From Euptelea pleiosperma (lineage: Eukaryota; Streptophyta; Magnoliopsida; Ranunculales; Eupteleaceae), in NCBI GenBank assembly GCA_035048495.1, contig CM068553.1, positions 15,129,190 through 15,193,189 of the forward strand: a stretch of DNA of 64,000 nucleotides. Reading direction: 5' to 3'. A program made the translations under genes and the position numbers. The notes below the pieces were generated by a model. The model worked only from the letters and a program-made list of their open reading frames with translations, was not told the DNA's origin and searched no databases. Of this stretch, positions 23,416 through 35,739 are shown piece after piece. Position 1 is the stretch's first letter. Each line of letters begins with the position of its first letter.

Positions 23416-24682
23416 ATGTTTGGTCCATTCCTTGTTGAACCTACGTACCAACAATCAACTTCAAACCTGATAGGTGAATCCTAGTTGTTGGGCTTGAGCA
23501 TTTTGTTCATTATGGGCTTGGAACCCACCCAATGTTTTTTACCCATGGGCTAGTCTATGAAGCTCGTGATTAAAAAAATTCTCAAATTTATCGGTTAGGA
23601 ATCACGTATTGGGATGATTTAGGTTCACAAAAGAGTGGGCTAAACATTCATGGGTTGGTAAGTAGACCCGAAGAATGTGCCACATGGCAAATTTGATGTG
23701 ACTAGTATGCAAACTCCTTTACTACTACTACCATTATTATTATTTTTGAGTGCGTAGTTTTGGACTGAAAAAGCATTAAACCCGAAGTCCTCTCTTATTG
23801 ATCATAGTTGTAGAGATTTTTTAGAAGATGATCTCGGTAGATCGAATAAAGTTGATACAGGAACCGGACGCATCTTAGGCTAACTTCGAGAATCTTTTGT
23901 TTTAATTTTTTAAAAATTTATAAATATATATTAGCTATTAAGTAATTTTCTGAATAAAAAAAAATTTAAAGGAATCACCACCGTCATATTCACAATCATT
24001 CTTTACAATGGGGGTGCCCAAGTTTACTTTCCCGGTAAAACTTTGAGGACGGATCACAGAATGAGCCACGTGGTACATATTCAGAGGTCTTTGACCTCAT
24101 GAATGTTTGACCTAACCCTAGGTGCACCTATAGACCAAAACTTAGCCTGCTTAGTGATTTCTTTAATTTGAGCATTGGATATAAGTCATATATGGCTCGA
24201 TCGATTTGTTAACTATGGATTCGAGCATTATTTGGTGTACACAGATCCAAAGATTTGAAATCACTAATCTGGCTGATATTAGGTATGTAGGTCCACCTCG
24301 GGATGGGCTAAACATCTATACTGTCAGTGGTCTCTAAAAGTCTGCCACGAGGCTCATATTTGGTAATCAATTTTTGAAATGACAAATCTTTGTTAGGAAA
24401 ATATTCCTATGGTTGGAGAGGGAAGAGCTGTTGGTCTGGGAATGAAAGAATCGATTGTTTGCAGCTCTTTGCAGTCCCTTTTTAGCTGCAAACATTACAC
24501 CACTTTTTGACAAAAAAATGATTGGTCTAATATGCAAATATTTGTTGGATGTTGGCCACCAAGCACACACAAATGCGGCAAACGTTTACTCAGTGCTACC
24601 AAGCAAAACCTCAATCGTGAGAGGGAATCATTCTTTGCTTAATTTACTTCTTAATTATAAAGGATTTGGGAGAATTGATTAC
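23416..24682. other. Remainder of locus B intron 2
   Basis: Contains two more degenerate fold-back copies (about 23420-23700 and 24050-24370, each with the GCCACRTGGCA-like end) and AT-rich DNA. No coding sequence is seen apart from the EGF exon that follows. Confidence 0.5.
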
Positions 24683-25850
24683 CTAAAATGAACTTCTTGT
24701 TGAATCGTTCACTGTTTTCAATGTATCCAACTCCATTTACTCGACCATCTCCCATTGAACCAGGTGGGCAACCGCAAGCATAACCTCCTGGCTTATTAAT
24801 GCAAATTGTTGTGCAGATTTTGTTGTATTTCGGATCCGCGCACTCGTCAATATCTAAACCAACGAAGACAAACATGAACAATACAATCAAGTTAACTAAC
24901 TAAAAAAGTAAAAATAAAGAAAGAATAGTAGCTAATGTTACAAAAATACATGTTTATTTGCTAATAATGCCTTGGCATCCATCGGGAAGATACGGGTTCC
25001 CTTGGTAACCTCTACTGCAATTGCAACGATATCCAGGTCCATTGTTGGAGTTGTAGCAGTAACTATTTGAGCCACACGCATAGCTATTTGGGTCTTTACT
25101 TCTTCGAGCTTCTTCGCACATCTCATTACCTATGACCCAATCGAGCGCCACCTGAGGACGCTCGCCTATGCTAACCGATAGATTTAACCTTGAGAAATTG
25201 AACCAGTTTTGGTCAGCTAGGAAAGCATAGCTTCACGGATTGACATCCCCAGTGTAGATGTTGTCCACGCTGTGGAGACTCGTCTCGAACGTCTTGAGAT
25301 TATTGGGGATTGAGGTCTGGCAGCCGTTTCCTAAGCAAGAATCCTCCTCAGTCACGTTCCCAATCCAATGGTCTGGGAATAGAGAGGCGCACGCACCCCT
25401 GAAGCGATTCGTTTTGGTGTCTACAATGAAGGCCAAGGTGTCACAACCGATGACGGTGAACTTGTTAATGTTCGAGAACGTGAATGGGCTTCCCTCCAAA
25501 TTGATTTTATATCTGATACTTCTAGTGAAATTTCCCGAATTGTAACGTTAACAGTCGTATGACATAGCAGTTTTGACAATCGCAAGGCCTTCTTGCACCG
25601 ATATATTGGCAACCCGAATGCTAATGCTACCGTGAATTAGTTGAGGGGTAGGAGTGGAGCTGCAAACTAGCTTGAACGTTGTGTCTTTGTAACATTTCGG
25701 ATCTGCACCGAAACCGAACGGGTAAGGAACGCTAACGTTCCCACATTTATCAGGGCACCCGGGCTTCGCTTCAGATGCTGCCTGTGATGCTGCTAGCCGT
25801 AGCAATAAGATTGTGAGCCAAAACAGAAATATTTTTGAACCCATTTTCAT

Positions 25851-26499
25851 CTTCTCTAACTAATCTTTCTCCCTCTTTTTTTTTTTTTATCCTTTCGACT
25901 TTGTAAGAGAAAGAACTAAGGAGTGCCACTGTTGCAAGGATTCAGCAACTGAGTTCAGCTGGTGCCCAAACTACTTTTATCGTATAGATGATCTGTCATA
26001 TAATTCATGACATCATGACCACTCGAAAGTTGGGAGTTAATCTGACGATCGATCAAATGTGTAAAATAAGTCAGAATGAGCAATCCAAGCATATGGATAT
26101 CAGAACATGTGGTCTAATTACCCCTAAAAGTCTTCAACGGATGAACATGGTCAATAAATTGACTAGGTCCAACGACGTTAACCTTTTGATCTATTTACTT
26201 TTCCATAAACAAGTAGTCCTTATGGTACGTCCGTGGCCTCTAAAAATACCATGTAGCGCATTGTTTTGAACCGACACCAAAAATCAGCTTAATTATTGAC
26301 TTCCAGCCGATGGCTTTATACTTAACAAAACACTTGAATCTAACGGCTAGAATCACTCCTAAAAATGTGCCAAAATCTAATGGCTAGAGATAAGCCATCA
26401 AGATGATTTTTGGTGTATATAGCCACAAAGGGATGAGCTAAACATCCATGCAATCAGCGAGCCAAGAAAAACCCTTTCCCCACTCCCATGATCTTCGAG
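25851..26499. other. 5' flank of locus B, with fold-back copy
   Basis: 25851-25980 is the old promoter side of locus B, with a T-rich tract. About 26220-26480 is a fold-back repeat copy (ACACCAAAAATCAGC on one arm, GATTTTTGGTGTATA on the other). No gene seen. Confidence 0.5.
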
Positions 26500-28005
26500 C
26501 CAAAAATCTATTTCATTTTCCTACAAGGAAAAGGAGTACTAAATTGTCTGTCGAAAAGTCAATAGATCGGACGATTAACCTCATTGGACCTTGTCCATTT
26601 GTTGGTCATGTTCAATGTTGAAGACTTTTACGAGTAATTAGACCAAACGTTCATGATATCCATCATTGGGTTATGTCAAAACCCTAGAAATGAACCCACC
26701 GGTTGGATTGTTGAACTCTTCTCAATCAACTCTACCCATCGTTTTCTCTTTTTTCAATTGTCAATGTACTTAAAACGTGGGGCTATTTCTTCGAAAAACA
26801 ACAGCAGGATGTGGGGCCACATGACAAGAGAATATTCAAAATTTGATGTGGGCCGGGGCCCAATTCCATGTAGTCCTCAATCTTAATTAACGTGCTTAGT
26901 CTTTCATCTCAACTCCTACTTTTCCAAGTAAACCCCAATGTTTTGTGGGTCCAAGAATGTTCAAAGGTTAACTTTATTTCTGACATTGAAGAGAGGATAG
27001 GAGGTTGGAGGCCAGACATTAATATTGCTCCTCGTTTTTGCACCGAGAAAGAAATAGAGAAAGGAAAGACCTCTTAACCCCCAGTGTTATCCTAATCAAG
27101 GTTTAAAGGAGGCCGCCGCCGGCGTTACCGTTAAAACAGATTGTAACGGCCATGGGCAAAAATGGAAAAAAGGAAATTTAATCGATTTTAACGGAAAAAA
27201 ATGGTGCTGAAATTCAAAATTTGAAATTGAAAATTTAAAAAACAAAAAAAAAAATATGAATTTAGTGGTAAAATAACGGAATTTAACTGAAAAAAGTAAG
27301 GCTGTTTTTGTCCACAAAATTTTCCAGATTTTAACGGCTGTTAAAATGAAACCGTTTTTTTCTAAGTGTAAAATGGTTTTTAACGTAATGGGCTTGGGGC
27401 GTTACCATTATAACGGCTGTTAAAACGGCATTTTTTAAACCTTGATTGTAATACACTACCACTCTTAACTTCAGCTGTTGGATTTGGAAATAACGACGTC
27501 ATACTCTATCCAACAGCTAGCACGCAACTGGGGCTATGAGCAGGGGTTATTTTATTATAATGACCCTAGTCTTCCCGCTAAGCTGCACGCTCACGTGCTT
27601 ATTGATTTAAAGCACGTGATTTGTAAGCCATCCCTTCTATCATATATATGGGACCCAAGATTCACTTCAATCGAATGGACGAGAGCCACTCACAAGAAAA
27701 TTTTTGATGTTTAAACTTTACAAGTACACAGACAACAGTGTTTCTAGAAAAGTTTAAATTTCAAAAATTTAGAAGTAGTCAAGGGTACTTGTCAAGCCAG
27801 AGGTGCTAGCTAGTCAAAATTCACCAAAAATAATTTTCCACAAATCGTATATTGACTTGACTCCCAATTCTTTGACTCCCAACTCAACTCCTACTTTTCC
27901 ATGTAAACCCCAATGCTTCAAATTCAAATTAAACTGTTTTAAAGAAAATGTGATTTGATTTGCCTTTTTCTTTGTTGTGATGCTTTCCTCGAGGGTTTTA
28001 AACAA
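26500..28005 (+). repeat. Interspersed repeat R1, copy 2
   Basis: Block order matches copy 1 (16540-18260): CAAAAATCTATTTCATTTTC, CAATTGTCAATGTA, GTTGGATTTGGAAATAACGA, TTACAAGTACACAGACAAC and CATGTAAACCCCAATG. It is interrupted by the hAT MITE at 27098-27444. Confidence 0.6.
27098..27444. mobile_element. AACGG-rich hAT MITE, copy 2 (full, 347 bp)
   Basis: Terminal inverted repeats CAAGGTTTAAA and TTTAAACCTTG, flanked by imperfect 8-bp repeats ATCCTAAT and ATTGTAAT. The interior has many TAACGG and CCGTTA motifs and AATTCAAAATTTGAAATTG. It inserted into repeat R1 copy 2, since copies 1 and others run through this point. Confidence 0.75.
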
Positions 28006-28803
28006 CCGAGATTGTCAAAAAAAAAGTATGCGGCAGCTTTTCTGTCTTCCTCGGCGGTTTTAAAACGTCTCAACGATCCGGCGGTTTATAACCGCTCGTA
28101 AAAGTAAACTAGTCGGCCGGGAAAGCCTTTTTTTTTTTTTTTTTATTTGCAGTGAGCATCACTTTCCAATCCTGTGCCATTGTTCAATGAAGTTTGGCAC
28201 TACACCAAACTTTGATGCCCAGTTCTACGCAACAAAGTTCTAGTTCCGTACTAATAATTAAATTTCACATGGCAGACTCTTTCAGGTTGCACTGATCAAT
28301 GAATGTTTGGTCCACCATTAGTGAACCTACACATTATACTAGAATGTCCATGTTCACACCGTATCATATGTACATTTTGCATTAATTATGATCCAAATGA
28401 CCTTCTTAAGAAAAACATATTTTCAAAAATATATTTTTAGAAAAGTAATTTTTTTAAAATAAATATTTTTTAAAACGACATTGCGATCTAACACCCCCTA
28501 AATTTTTAATTCATAAATATTAAATATAAAAAAAAGGCCTTGTATAGAGTTTTTGCCTTAGGCCTCAACTTGTATAGAGACAGCCCTGTGTAACAATGAA
28601 GCTAACACTTCAATTCTAACTAGTCTACCCAGTGGACCACAAATTGTCAACAAATTCTTTGAGATTTTCTAACCAAGTGTTGGAAACACAAACACACAGC
28701 TCACCAGACCTTTCTAGACACTTCTTTCAACCAACTCATTAAATATGTTGTTGGAAAACCAAACACCCGTACAATCTAGATTAAACTTCCAACAGTATAA
28801 TGC
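28006..28803. other. Intergenic repeats
   Basis: 28010-28130 is another AACGG/GGCGG-type inverted repeat fragment with long A and T runs. 28330-28385 matches 19950-20000 beside pseudogene B. 28510-28590 matches bases 30-115. No gene seen. Confidence 0.45.
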
Positions 28804-28809
28804 TTTCAG

Positions 28810-28995
28810 GAGAATGGATCAACCGAGGTGAAATGTGGGAGCAAATTAAATGCTCTACCAAAGAGTTTAATGTTTGTGGATGATAATGGCATTGTCAGGA
28901 AAGCTGATGACAACAGTGGGTATTTGATCAAAACCACTGACAAGAGTGATGTGGACCAAAGTGGACGACCCATAGTAGGAGGTTCTAGGCACTGA
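28810..28995 (+). other. Exon-like open segment, 61 codons, unrecognised
   Basis: After a plausible acceptor (ATAATGCTTTCAG), a plus-strand frame of 61 codons runs to a TGA at 28993-28995. It includes KSLMFVDDNGIVRKADDN and ends QSGRPIVGGSRH. It looks like real coding composition rather than repeat. No start codon, no upstream exon found and no family recognised. It may be the last exon of a gene carried here by a transposon, or a relic. Confidence 0.3.
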
Positions 28996-29079
28996 GTTTG
29001 GATTGTTAACATTTTATTTTTCTTGATTGCTTCAAAACATGCGTTAGATGGAAGATGTGATCGAGTCAACTGAAAAGTT

Positions 29080-30868
29080 TCGGTTGTACAATTCTAGGAA
29101 TACTTAGTTCTTTAGTAATATAAATCGTTGAGTTATGAGTTCGTTGAAGACTGAAGTATCAAAGATCAAGTGGACTTCGACAAACAAATCAAAGAAGAAT
29201 TAAAGCTGAAGAAAATCAACCCAATTGTTATCATCAACTAAAGACAAAGTCAAGATCAAGCTCAACTGAAGACAAAGGCAAGATCAAGCTCAAGCATGAA
29301 GATTTAAATGATCAAAGTACGTTCTCATTAAACGAACGTTCAACTTTCAAGAATCTCGTGTTGCAATTATTTGCGTACATCTAGGGGTACACCGCACGTT
29401 TGCTAACGAATCAAATTTAACCCTAGATGCCTCCCGGTTCTTTTGGTATCATTTGGAAGCTATCCTAAAGACATAGGATAGTTATTATAATGGTTTGGGT
29501 ATTTTTTAGAGAAGGTCTGCGAGAACTGGCCGACCGACCACTTTGAGTGGCCGACCGAAGTCCACTGACTCTGACCAGTCGACTGGACCCCTTCTGTACC
29601 ATATATTATGATTCTGGTCTGAGTGGCCGATCGGACAGATTGTGTGGCTGAATGGAGTCCGGCCGACCGGTCAAAATGTGCAGCCAACCGGACCTTTAGC
29701 ACAGATAATTTTTGGTTCTGACTTGAGCGGGTGACTGACCAAAATGTGCGATCGACCGAAGTCCAGTCGATCGGCCAAAAAGTGCGGTCAACCCCGCCCG
29801 TTCTGGATCTATTTTTGACTCGTTCTTTTGTGTGATTCTATGTGCACTTGAGTCATTCCAACGGCTATTTTAGGTCTGTTTCTCTTGAGAGGGTAGAGTA
29901 TTATATAATAAAACCCTTACCCTTCATTCGAGTTGACCAATTAAGCTATCTCTAGACTCCCATTCTTTGATTAACATCTTTTGAGTTTAGAGATTTAAAA
30001 ATTTGAGAGAGCTTCACCTATGCAAATCTGTACATCCATTGTGAAGGCTCTAGATTGTTTGAGAGAGCTTCACATGAGCAAATCTGGTTAATCTATTGTG
30101 AAGGTTGCTCTAATTATTTGACAAGACTACGAAGGGTATTGTTTCCTGCAATCATCTTCTTCCGAGAAGAGGATCATCATTTGGCAGAGTGTCTATCTGA
30201 AATATTCTTCTCCGAGGATTTACCATTATATCGAATTCATCAAAAGATAAATATCTCCTATAACAAACCTTTTTGAGTAAATTCAATATTATCAAACATG
30301 AATTGTTTGTGATTGGTGGATGAGTGAGTACTCATCAAATTGAGTTGAGAAAGAAGGAATCCTTGAGAAATCTATTTCTCTAAAATACTACGGGCCTAGT
30401 GTGACTCTCTAGGTAAATCGAGAAGTGATTCTCGTATAAATTGAGTTGAGGATTGTAGATCTGTGAGAAGAGGGCTTCTCTAAATAGACTACTAGCCTAG
30501 GCTGACTCTCTAGGTGAACGAGAAACGATTCTCGTTAGATTGAGACTAAGTGAATCTTAGTTGGTTGATTATTTATTTCAATTGGAAAGGTTGTAATACA
30601 TGATTGAAATAATATAATACTACTCGTTATGAGTTTTGGACAGTGGACGTAGGTGCGGAGTCACCGAACTACTATAAATCTAAGTCTCGTGTGATTGTTA
30701 ATGTTTGCATATTTTATCTCAGATTTTTTCATATCTATGTTTTGTGGATGATTCGTATTTTGATTGTTTGATCCTTTTCCGCTTTGTGTGATCATTAAGT
30801 TTTAATCCATATAGAATCTGCAGAAAAATTAAAAATTGTCCTATTCACCCCCCTGTAGGACATAACAT
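29080..30868 (+). mobile_element. Probable solo Copia LTR (Sirevirus-like)
   Basis: Contains landmarks common to long plant Copia LTRs: repeated AAGATCAAGCTCAA-type stretches, GACCGACC/GGTCGGCC-like motifs, the block CAGTGGACGTAGGTGCGGAG followed by a GAACTAC element, and near the end CCTATTCACCCCCCTGTAGG. No gag-pol and no second LTR within reach, so it is a solo LTR or truncated copy. The 5' boundary and target-site duplication could not be fixed. Confidence 0.6.
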
Positions 30869-32011
30869 TGTAATTAAAAGAAAATTTCATCAACTTTTAG
30901 TATTAGTGAAGTTTTACAATAGTAGGTCTCGCCCTTTTACATGTGTTACTGTACCGTCATAATATTGGTGGACCCTAACAATTGAGCCCGTGTCGTTATC
31001 TGTCGAGGACTTTAAACCCTCCAAAAATGACAAGTAGAACACTCTTTCGGGCCCACAGGTCAATTCATGTTTGGCTCACCTCTTGGTGGACTTATGCACC
31101 AAAAATCATTTTAATTGGTAAATTTTAGTGGGACAAACATCCATAAGGTTAGTGGGACCTTAATTAGCAAATCCCCATTTAAAACCCGACTTTTGAAACT
31201 AACCTAATCTTATGAAAAAACATTTCAAATCATGGTGTTTTCAAAACATTGCAAAAAAAAGCACGGAATATTCAATAATCCAAAACAACCCCTTAATTTT
31301 AAATTTTTCGAAAAGCTCATGAATATTTAAAACTCATTCTTGTTTTAAAAATTAAAGAATATTTTTTATATATAATATATGTCACCAATTTTTATGTTTA
31401 AAAAAAATATTTTTAAAAAAGATTAACAATTCCTACACATTTGAGAACTTTGATAAATGAAAAAAAAATTTGGAAATTATTAATGTTGCTTATATTACTT
31501 AGATTGAAAGAAAATATCATGTGGTTTCTGTTCTATTACATAGCACCCAATCTGCATGTAGGGCATATGCACATATATGTACATATACATTTTTTTGAGT
31601 GCGTAGTTTGGTCTAAAAAAGTATTAAACCTGAAGTCCTCTCTTATCGATCTTTTGATGTTCTCATATTTTTGATAGCTTTTTATACTTCATTTTTTTTT
31701 TTAACTCAAATCGTTTTAAACTCGCATGTTTTAGTGGATGAATTTTTGCCGCTTAAAGATTTACTATGAGTGGGACCAAAAGAGGGCATGGGGAAAGGGG
31801 TGGGGGGTGGGGGGGGGGGGAAGGGATAGACTAATAATTGAGTCTCAAATGTAATGCTTAAAGTAATCTTTACAAAGCTAAGAGTACATAAATTATAAAG
31901 AAGAAGATGTAATTTAAAATATAAGATTCCACATGGTTGTGAACAACGTAGCCACCTTACAGATAAGCCATCCATAGGGGAAGAGATGGTGGAAGATGGA
32001 GAATTGTTAAA
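30869..32011. other. 3' flank of WAK pseudogene D
   Basis: 31010-31170 matches 20100-20430 beside locus B, so B and D share a duplicated 3' flank, with the LTR inserted between its halves here. 31380-31700 is AT-rich. 31789-31825 is a G-rich run (GGGGTGGGGGGTGGGGGGGG-like). No gene. Confidence 0.55.
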
Positions 32012-33239
32012 CTACATGGTGGAAATAATAGGAGAATACTCATTGTCCTTGTGAGATGATAGAGTAAACGATCCTAATTTAATGTTGAATGGAAATATTG
32101 ATTTCTTCTCCAAACTTTTCTAACCAATTGTAGTGCCCGAGTGATGGCTTGATGGCTCATCTATAAGTCCGTTTGGGCTATTTTGATGAACCAACGAATA
32201 GCCATGGGACCTTTTCAACTCCTCTAGCACTGTTGCAACCTCTTTCATCGATGGCCTTTTTCTTCCTTTCAACTTTAACCATCTCTTTGCAAGCTTTGCA
32301 ACTGCTAGGAGCTCCTCCTTCATGCCCACGTCTGTCACTCTATCCTCTAGAACCTAAAAAAGATGATTTAATTGCCTTCATTGATGAAATAAAATATGCA
32401 ATTAGATATCTTTGTTCTTCAGTTCACAAGTATGATATCGGTTTTTTCTTATTAAAAGCTCCACAAGAACTACTCCAAAACTATAAACATCACTTTGATC
32501 TCTAAACTGATGCGATTGAAAATATTCTGGGTCTAAGTGTTGTTAGATGAGTTTGTTCTTTTGAAATTGACCTTGAAATTTTAAAGTCGGCCAATTTTGC
32601 TTAGAAATTCTCATCTAAGAGTATGTTGCCACACTTGATATCACTATGAAAGATTGGTATGGAAGCTGCTAAGTGCAAATAGGCAAGAGCTCCCACTATT
32701 TCTGTAGCTATCCTTAAACGATATTCCCATGAAACCAAAGATGCATAGCTTTTGTTGCGGATATGATCAAAGAGAGTTCCACTGGAGACAAATTAATTCG
32801 TAGGCCAATAATGGAACTTCAGTCTCTAAACAACAAACCAACAATTTTACCACATTCCTATGTGCAATCTAGGAAAGAAGTGCAATCTCAATAATAAACC
32901 GCTCAATCTGATTCTCTTTCAGTGTTATGGCTTTCTTAATAGCTACTATTCCACCAATTTTTAGCATTCCTTTATAAACAGTACCAACGCCTTCTCTGCC
33001 AAGGATTCGATTCTCACTGTAGTTGTATGTTGCCTTGTTGGGTTTTTCTAGACTGTAGAATTTTGCTTTAACGACATCACCTTGATTAGAAACTATTTGT
33101 TGTTTTAATAGTAAACAATCATTTTTCTTAAAGAATTTTTCTTTGAGTTTGATATGCGTTCTTCTCTTTAGTATCAAATACAGCCAGTTACTACCATCCA
33201 CAATTATAAGCACGGAGATTGTGCATACGCCAACAATAC
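32012..33239 (-). pseudogene. WAK-like kinase exon, locus D (fragment)
   Basis: Only the third WAK exon is present: AG acceptor at 33241-33240, transmembrane segment, ENRILGREGVGTVYKGML, then VAIKK. A TAG near 32870 falls before IAHRNV, and further frameshifts and stops follow. The C-terminal part (GMKEELLAVAKLAKRWLKLK, then a tail ending NEYSPIISTM) stops at 32014-32012. It is the closest relative of locus B exon 3. Similarity to B continues about 75 bp into the intron, then ends near 33315. No exon 1 or 2 lies upstream. The Gly loop has Glu for Gly (GREGVG). Non-functional. Confidence 0.88.
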
Positions 33240-33315
33240 CTGCATGACCTAAGAAGCTCAAATACCTTTGGTTAAGAGAGTGATGAATTAAATAAGAAGT
33301 TGTATATCAAAAGCC

Positions 33316-34857
33316 TTAAAAAATTGAAATTATTTTTAAGGGTATTTTAAAAATTTAAATTATTATTTTAATTATGTAAATGATATTTCATTAATAAATA
33401 TTAAGTATTAATACTTGGTTGTATATTATTTGAGTTAAAATTAGTACGGTGGGCCTTTAATGCCAATTTAGAAAGCTTTTGTGCCCATATCTAGCCCATA
33501 TCTAACTTAAAATAAGTCTTTTAGTGGGTTATAAAATTTACCACTTTTAAAGTTATGAAAATTACTTTTAATTTAAGATAAAATAGCAAGTTGTTATTTA
33601 TTTCCTTAAAAGATGGAAAGAATACTTCAACCAAAATCCAAAACTATATTATGAACCAAAACTCTAATTGATCCCAACCCTCTACTAACTTTAGATCCAA
33701 TGACCAATAATTGACCTCCCAAAAATTTATACAGAAATCCAAACCTTAAATCTACTCAACTAATCTGTTTAAGAGAAACATTTGAGACACCCATGACAAA
33801 ACCTAGCCACCTCTCTTATTGAAGAATACACCTATCTCACTTTTATCTCATCTCCTCTATTTATTATTCTTGGATTTGGTGAATATTTTTAGAGGATCAA
33901 CGAAGGTTTAAGGTAGGTACCCTTCCCATGATTCTTTCAATACAAGTTAAAGACTTGTGAACATGTGTAAATTGTTAAACTATAAATATTGTATAACGTG
34001 TTTTATATTTGAGATCCGTTGTGTGGATATTATCGTTTTAATGAATAATTCTTTAATTGTTAAGACATGCATCCGTATTTAAGATTCAAAAGCGATAAAG
34101 CAAGTTGGGAGTGAGTTCTCTAAGGTGAAAGACCCAAAAACCCTAAGAAGACCCTCTCTATGGGTGAAGAAGGAGACCCTCTGTATGTGTTATGCATATT
34201 TTATTTTCATGTTAATACATTCATTATGATCATGAAATCACTGTTTGAAAATTTAATTTATTCAAAAATGTCAGTATATCTTATATTGTTTGAATCATGT
34301 TTGGGGTAAAAAACCTAATGAGCGTTTGACTCACTCTTACAGCCACCACTTTCAGATTTTGTTGATCTTGGTGAGAAGAACACTTCAGAGGAACTGAATC
34401 CAACTGACGGAGGAAACTTGAAGAAAAAAATCTAATATTTTATTTTAAATATTATTAATTGTAATTAAGTATTTTAGACTAATTATTCATGTTGCAATTG
34501 ATAGAAATACTTTGATTCAAGTTTCGGTACTTTTGCAAATTTTTGGGTTACTCTGATTTATCTGATTTCCTAGACGAGAATATTCGTCATATATTCTCTC
34601 AATATAGAAATAATACAATTCCAAAGAATTTTGTTTCAAATTAGTTGTATTATTTTACAAAATTTTTTAAGAATTTAATTTTGTATTTTTTATTTTATGA
34701 AACTCTACAAATGAACGTTATAGTTGCTATACTGTACCAATGACACACATTAGTCAATTTCGACTGAGTTTTTGACCCACTTATAATGGACATTTATCTT
34801 TCGGCCGAACAAAAAACATGTGAGGCTTCGAGTTAGGTTTCCAGAAATATCGAGTTG
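33316..34857. other. AT-rich, LTR-like sequence flanking the Tat element
   Basis: Truncates locus D at its left edge. Carries LTR-like features: CACTTTTATCTCATCTCC and GGTTTAAGGTAGGTACCC, then TCACTCTTACAGCCACCACT and AACTTGAAG. With 45446-45925 it could be an older LTR retroelement into which the Tat element jumped. No coding domain seen. Confidence 0.4.
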
Positions 34858-34862
34858 GTCAT

Positions 34863-35655
34863 TGTAAGGGGTATTTTCAGACGATACACGTGATTTCTTA
34901 AAATGATGACACGTGTCCCCTAATACTTTGATCGAATGTCCGACTTATCCACAACAACGATCTGGCCGACATGATAATGGATAACAATGAATGTCTAGCC
35001 GACTATATTTGGTTGGCTGACTCCAGCACAATGATGGGTTGGCCGACTTTATATCGACAAAGATTTGGCCGACTAGGCCGACCCGTACATAATGAAAGGT
35101 TGGCCGTCTTGGGAATGAGGAAGTGCTAATCGATTGGAACATGATGAAGGTTACAGCTAGTTGGCCAAATGAAAAGCAGAGCCTGAGCAACGAACGGGAA
35201 ACAACCACTTATTGTACTTCCCCAGCAAAACACGATCTACAATAGGTCACATATAAGACAAAGATGTCCAAACTGATTGGTAAGACCTCTATCGTGCTCT
35301 TGGACACGTAAGGGGTCAGGCATCCTATAAATAAAAAGCTACAGTAAGAGGAAAAGCAAGCAATCTAGGGGAAGAGTTGGGGAAGGAAAGATTGAAGAGG
35401 GTTTAGAATAATTCTAATTTAAACATCGGAGGCTCTACGGTGGATTTCCCACCAACGGAGTTGTTTTGCAGGTAGCGTCGAACGTGTCGGATAAGAAGGC
35501 GGGCTAGCCGGCAAGCTTATCAGATCACACAGGAGTAGAGACGATCACCTTGAGTTAGACATCTGCTTGGTCAGCGGATCAGTCAGATCAGGCAGATTTG
35601 GGGGATATCTAATCTAGTGCGTATTTCAAAGGGGGTGTGGAATTTTTCCCCTCCA
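34863..35655 (+). repeat. 5' LTR of the Tat element (793 bp)
   Basis: Begins TGTAAGGGGTATTTTC and ends TTTTTCCCCTCCA. It aligns along its whole length with 44658-45445 with scattered substitutions and small indels, so insertion is not very recent. Contains repeated GGCCGAC motifs. Confidence 0.92.
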
Positions 35656-35739
35656 TCTTTTGGCGCTGTCTGTGGGAAACGATAAGATATCGGCTCAATA
35701 ACCTCTATCAGAAGTTGGTCAGACGAAAACGTAGCAAGG

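Larger units (their letters stand above)
20543..25850 (-). pseudogene. WAK-like receptor kinase, locus B (three exons, disabled)
   Basis: Exon 1 is 25850-24971: signal peptide, GUB_WAK domain with CGNVSVPYPFGFG, then GPGYRCNCSRGYQGNPY. The frame is preserved throughout, but there are in-frame stops at 25550-25548 (TAA) and 25235-25233 (TGA, where genes A and C have the Cys of [10 protein letters not shown]). Its donor is GC, not GT. Exon 2 is 24853-24683, a DIDEC-type EGF module with GT-AG sites. Exon 3 is 21781-20543: transmembrane and kinase, with a one-base deletion near 21652, a TGA at 21513-21511 replacing the Gly of YKGML, and a further frameshift near 21045. VAIKK, HRD and the DFG region are still visible. 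Intron 2 is 2.9 kb, swollen by MITEs. It would have been a distinct WAK subtype paired with locus D. Confidence 0.9.
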
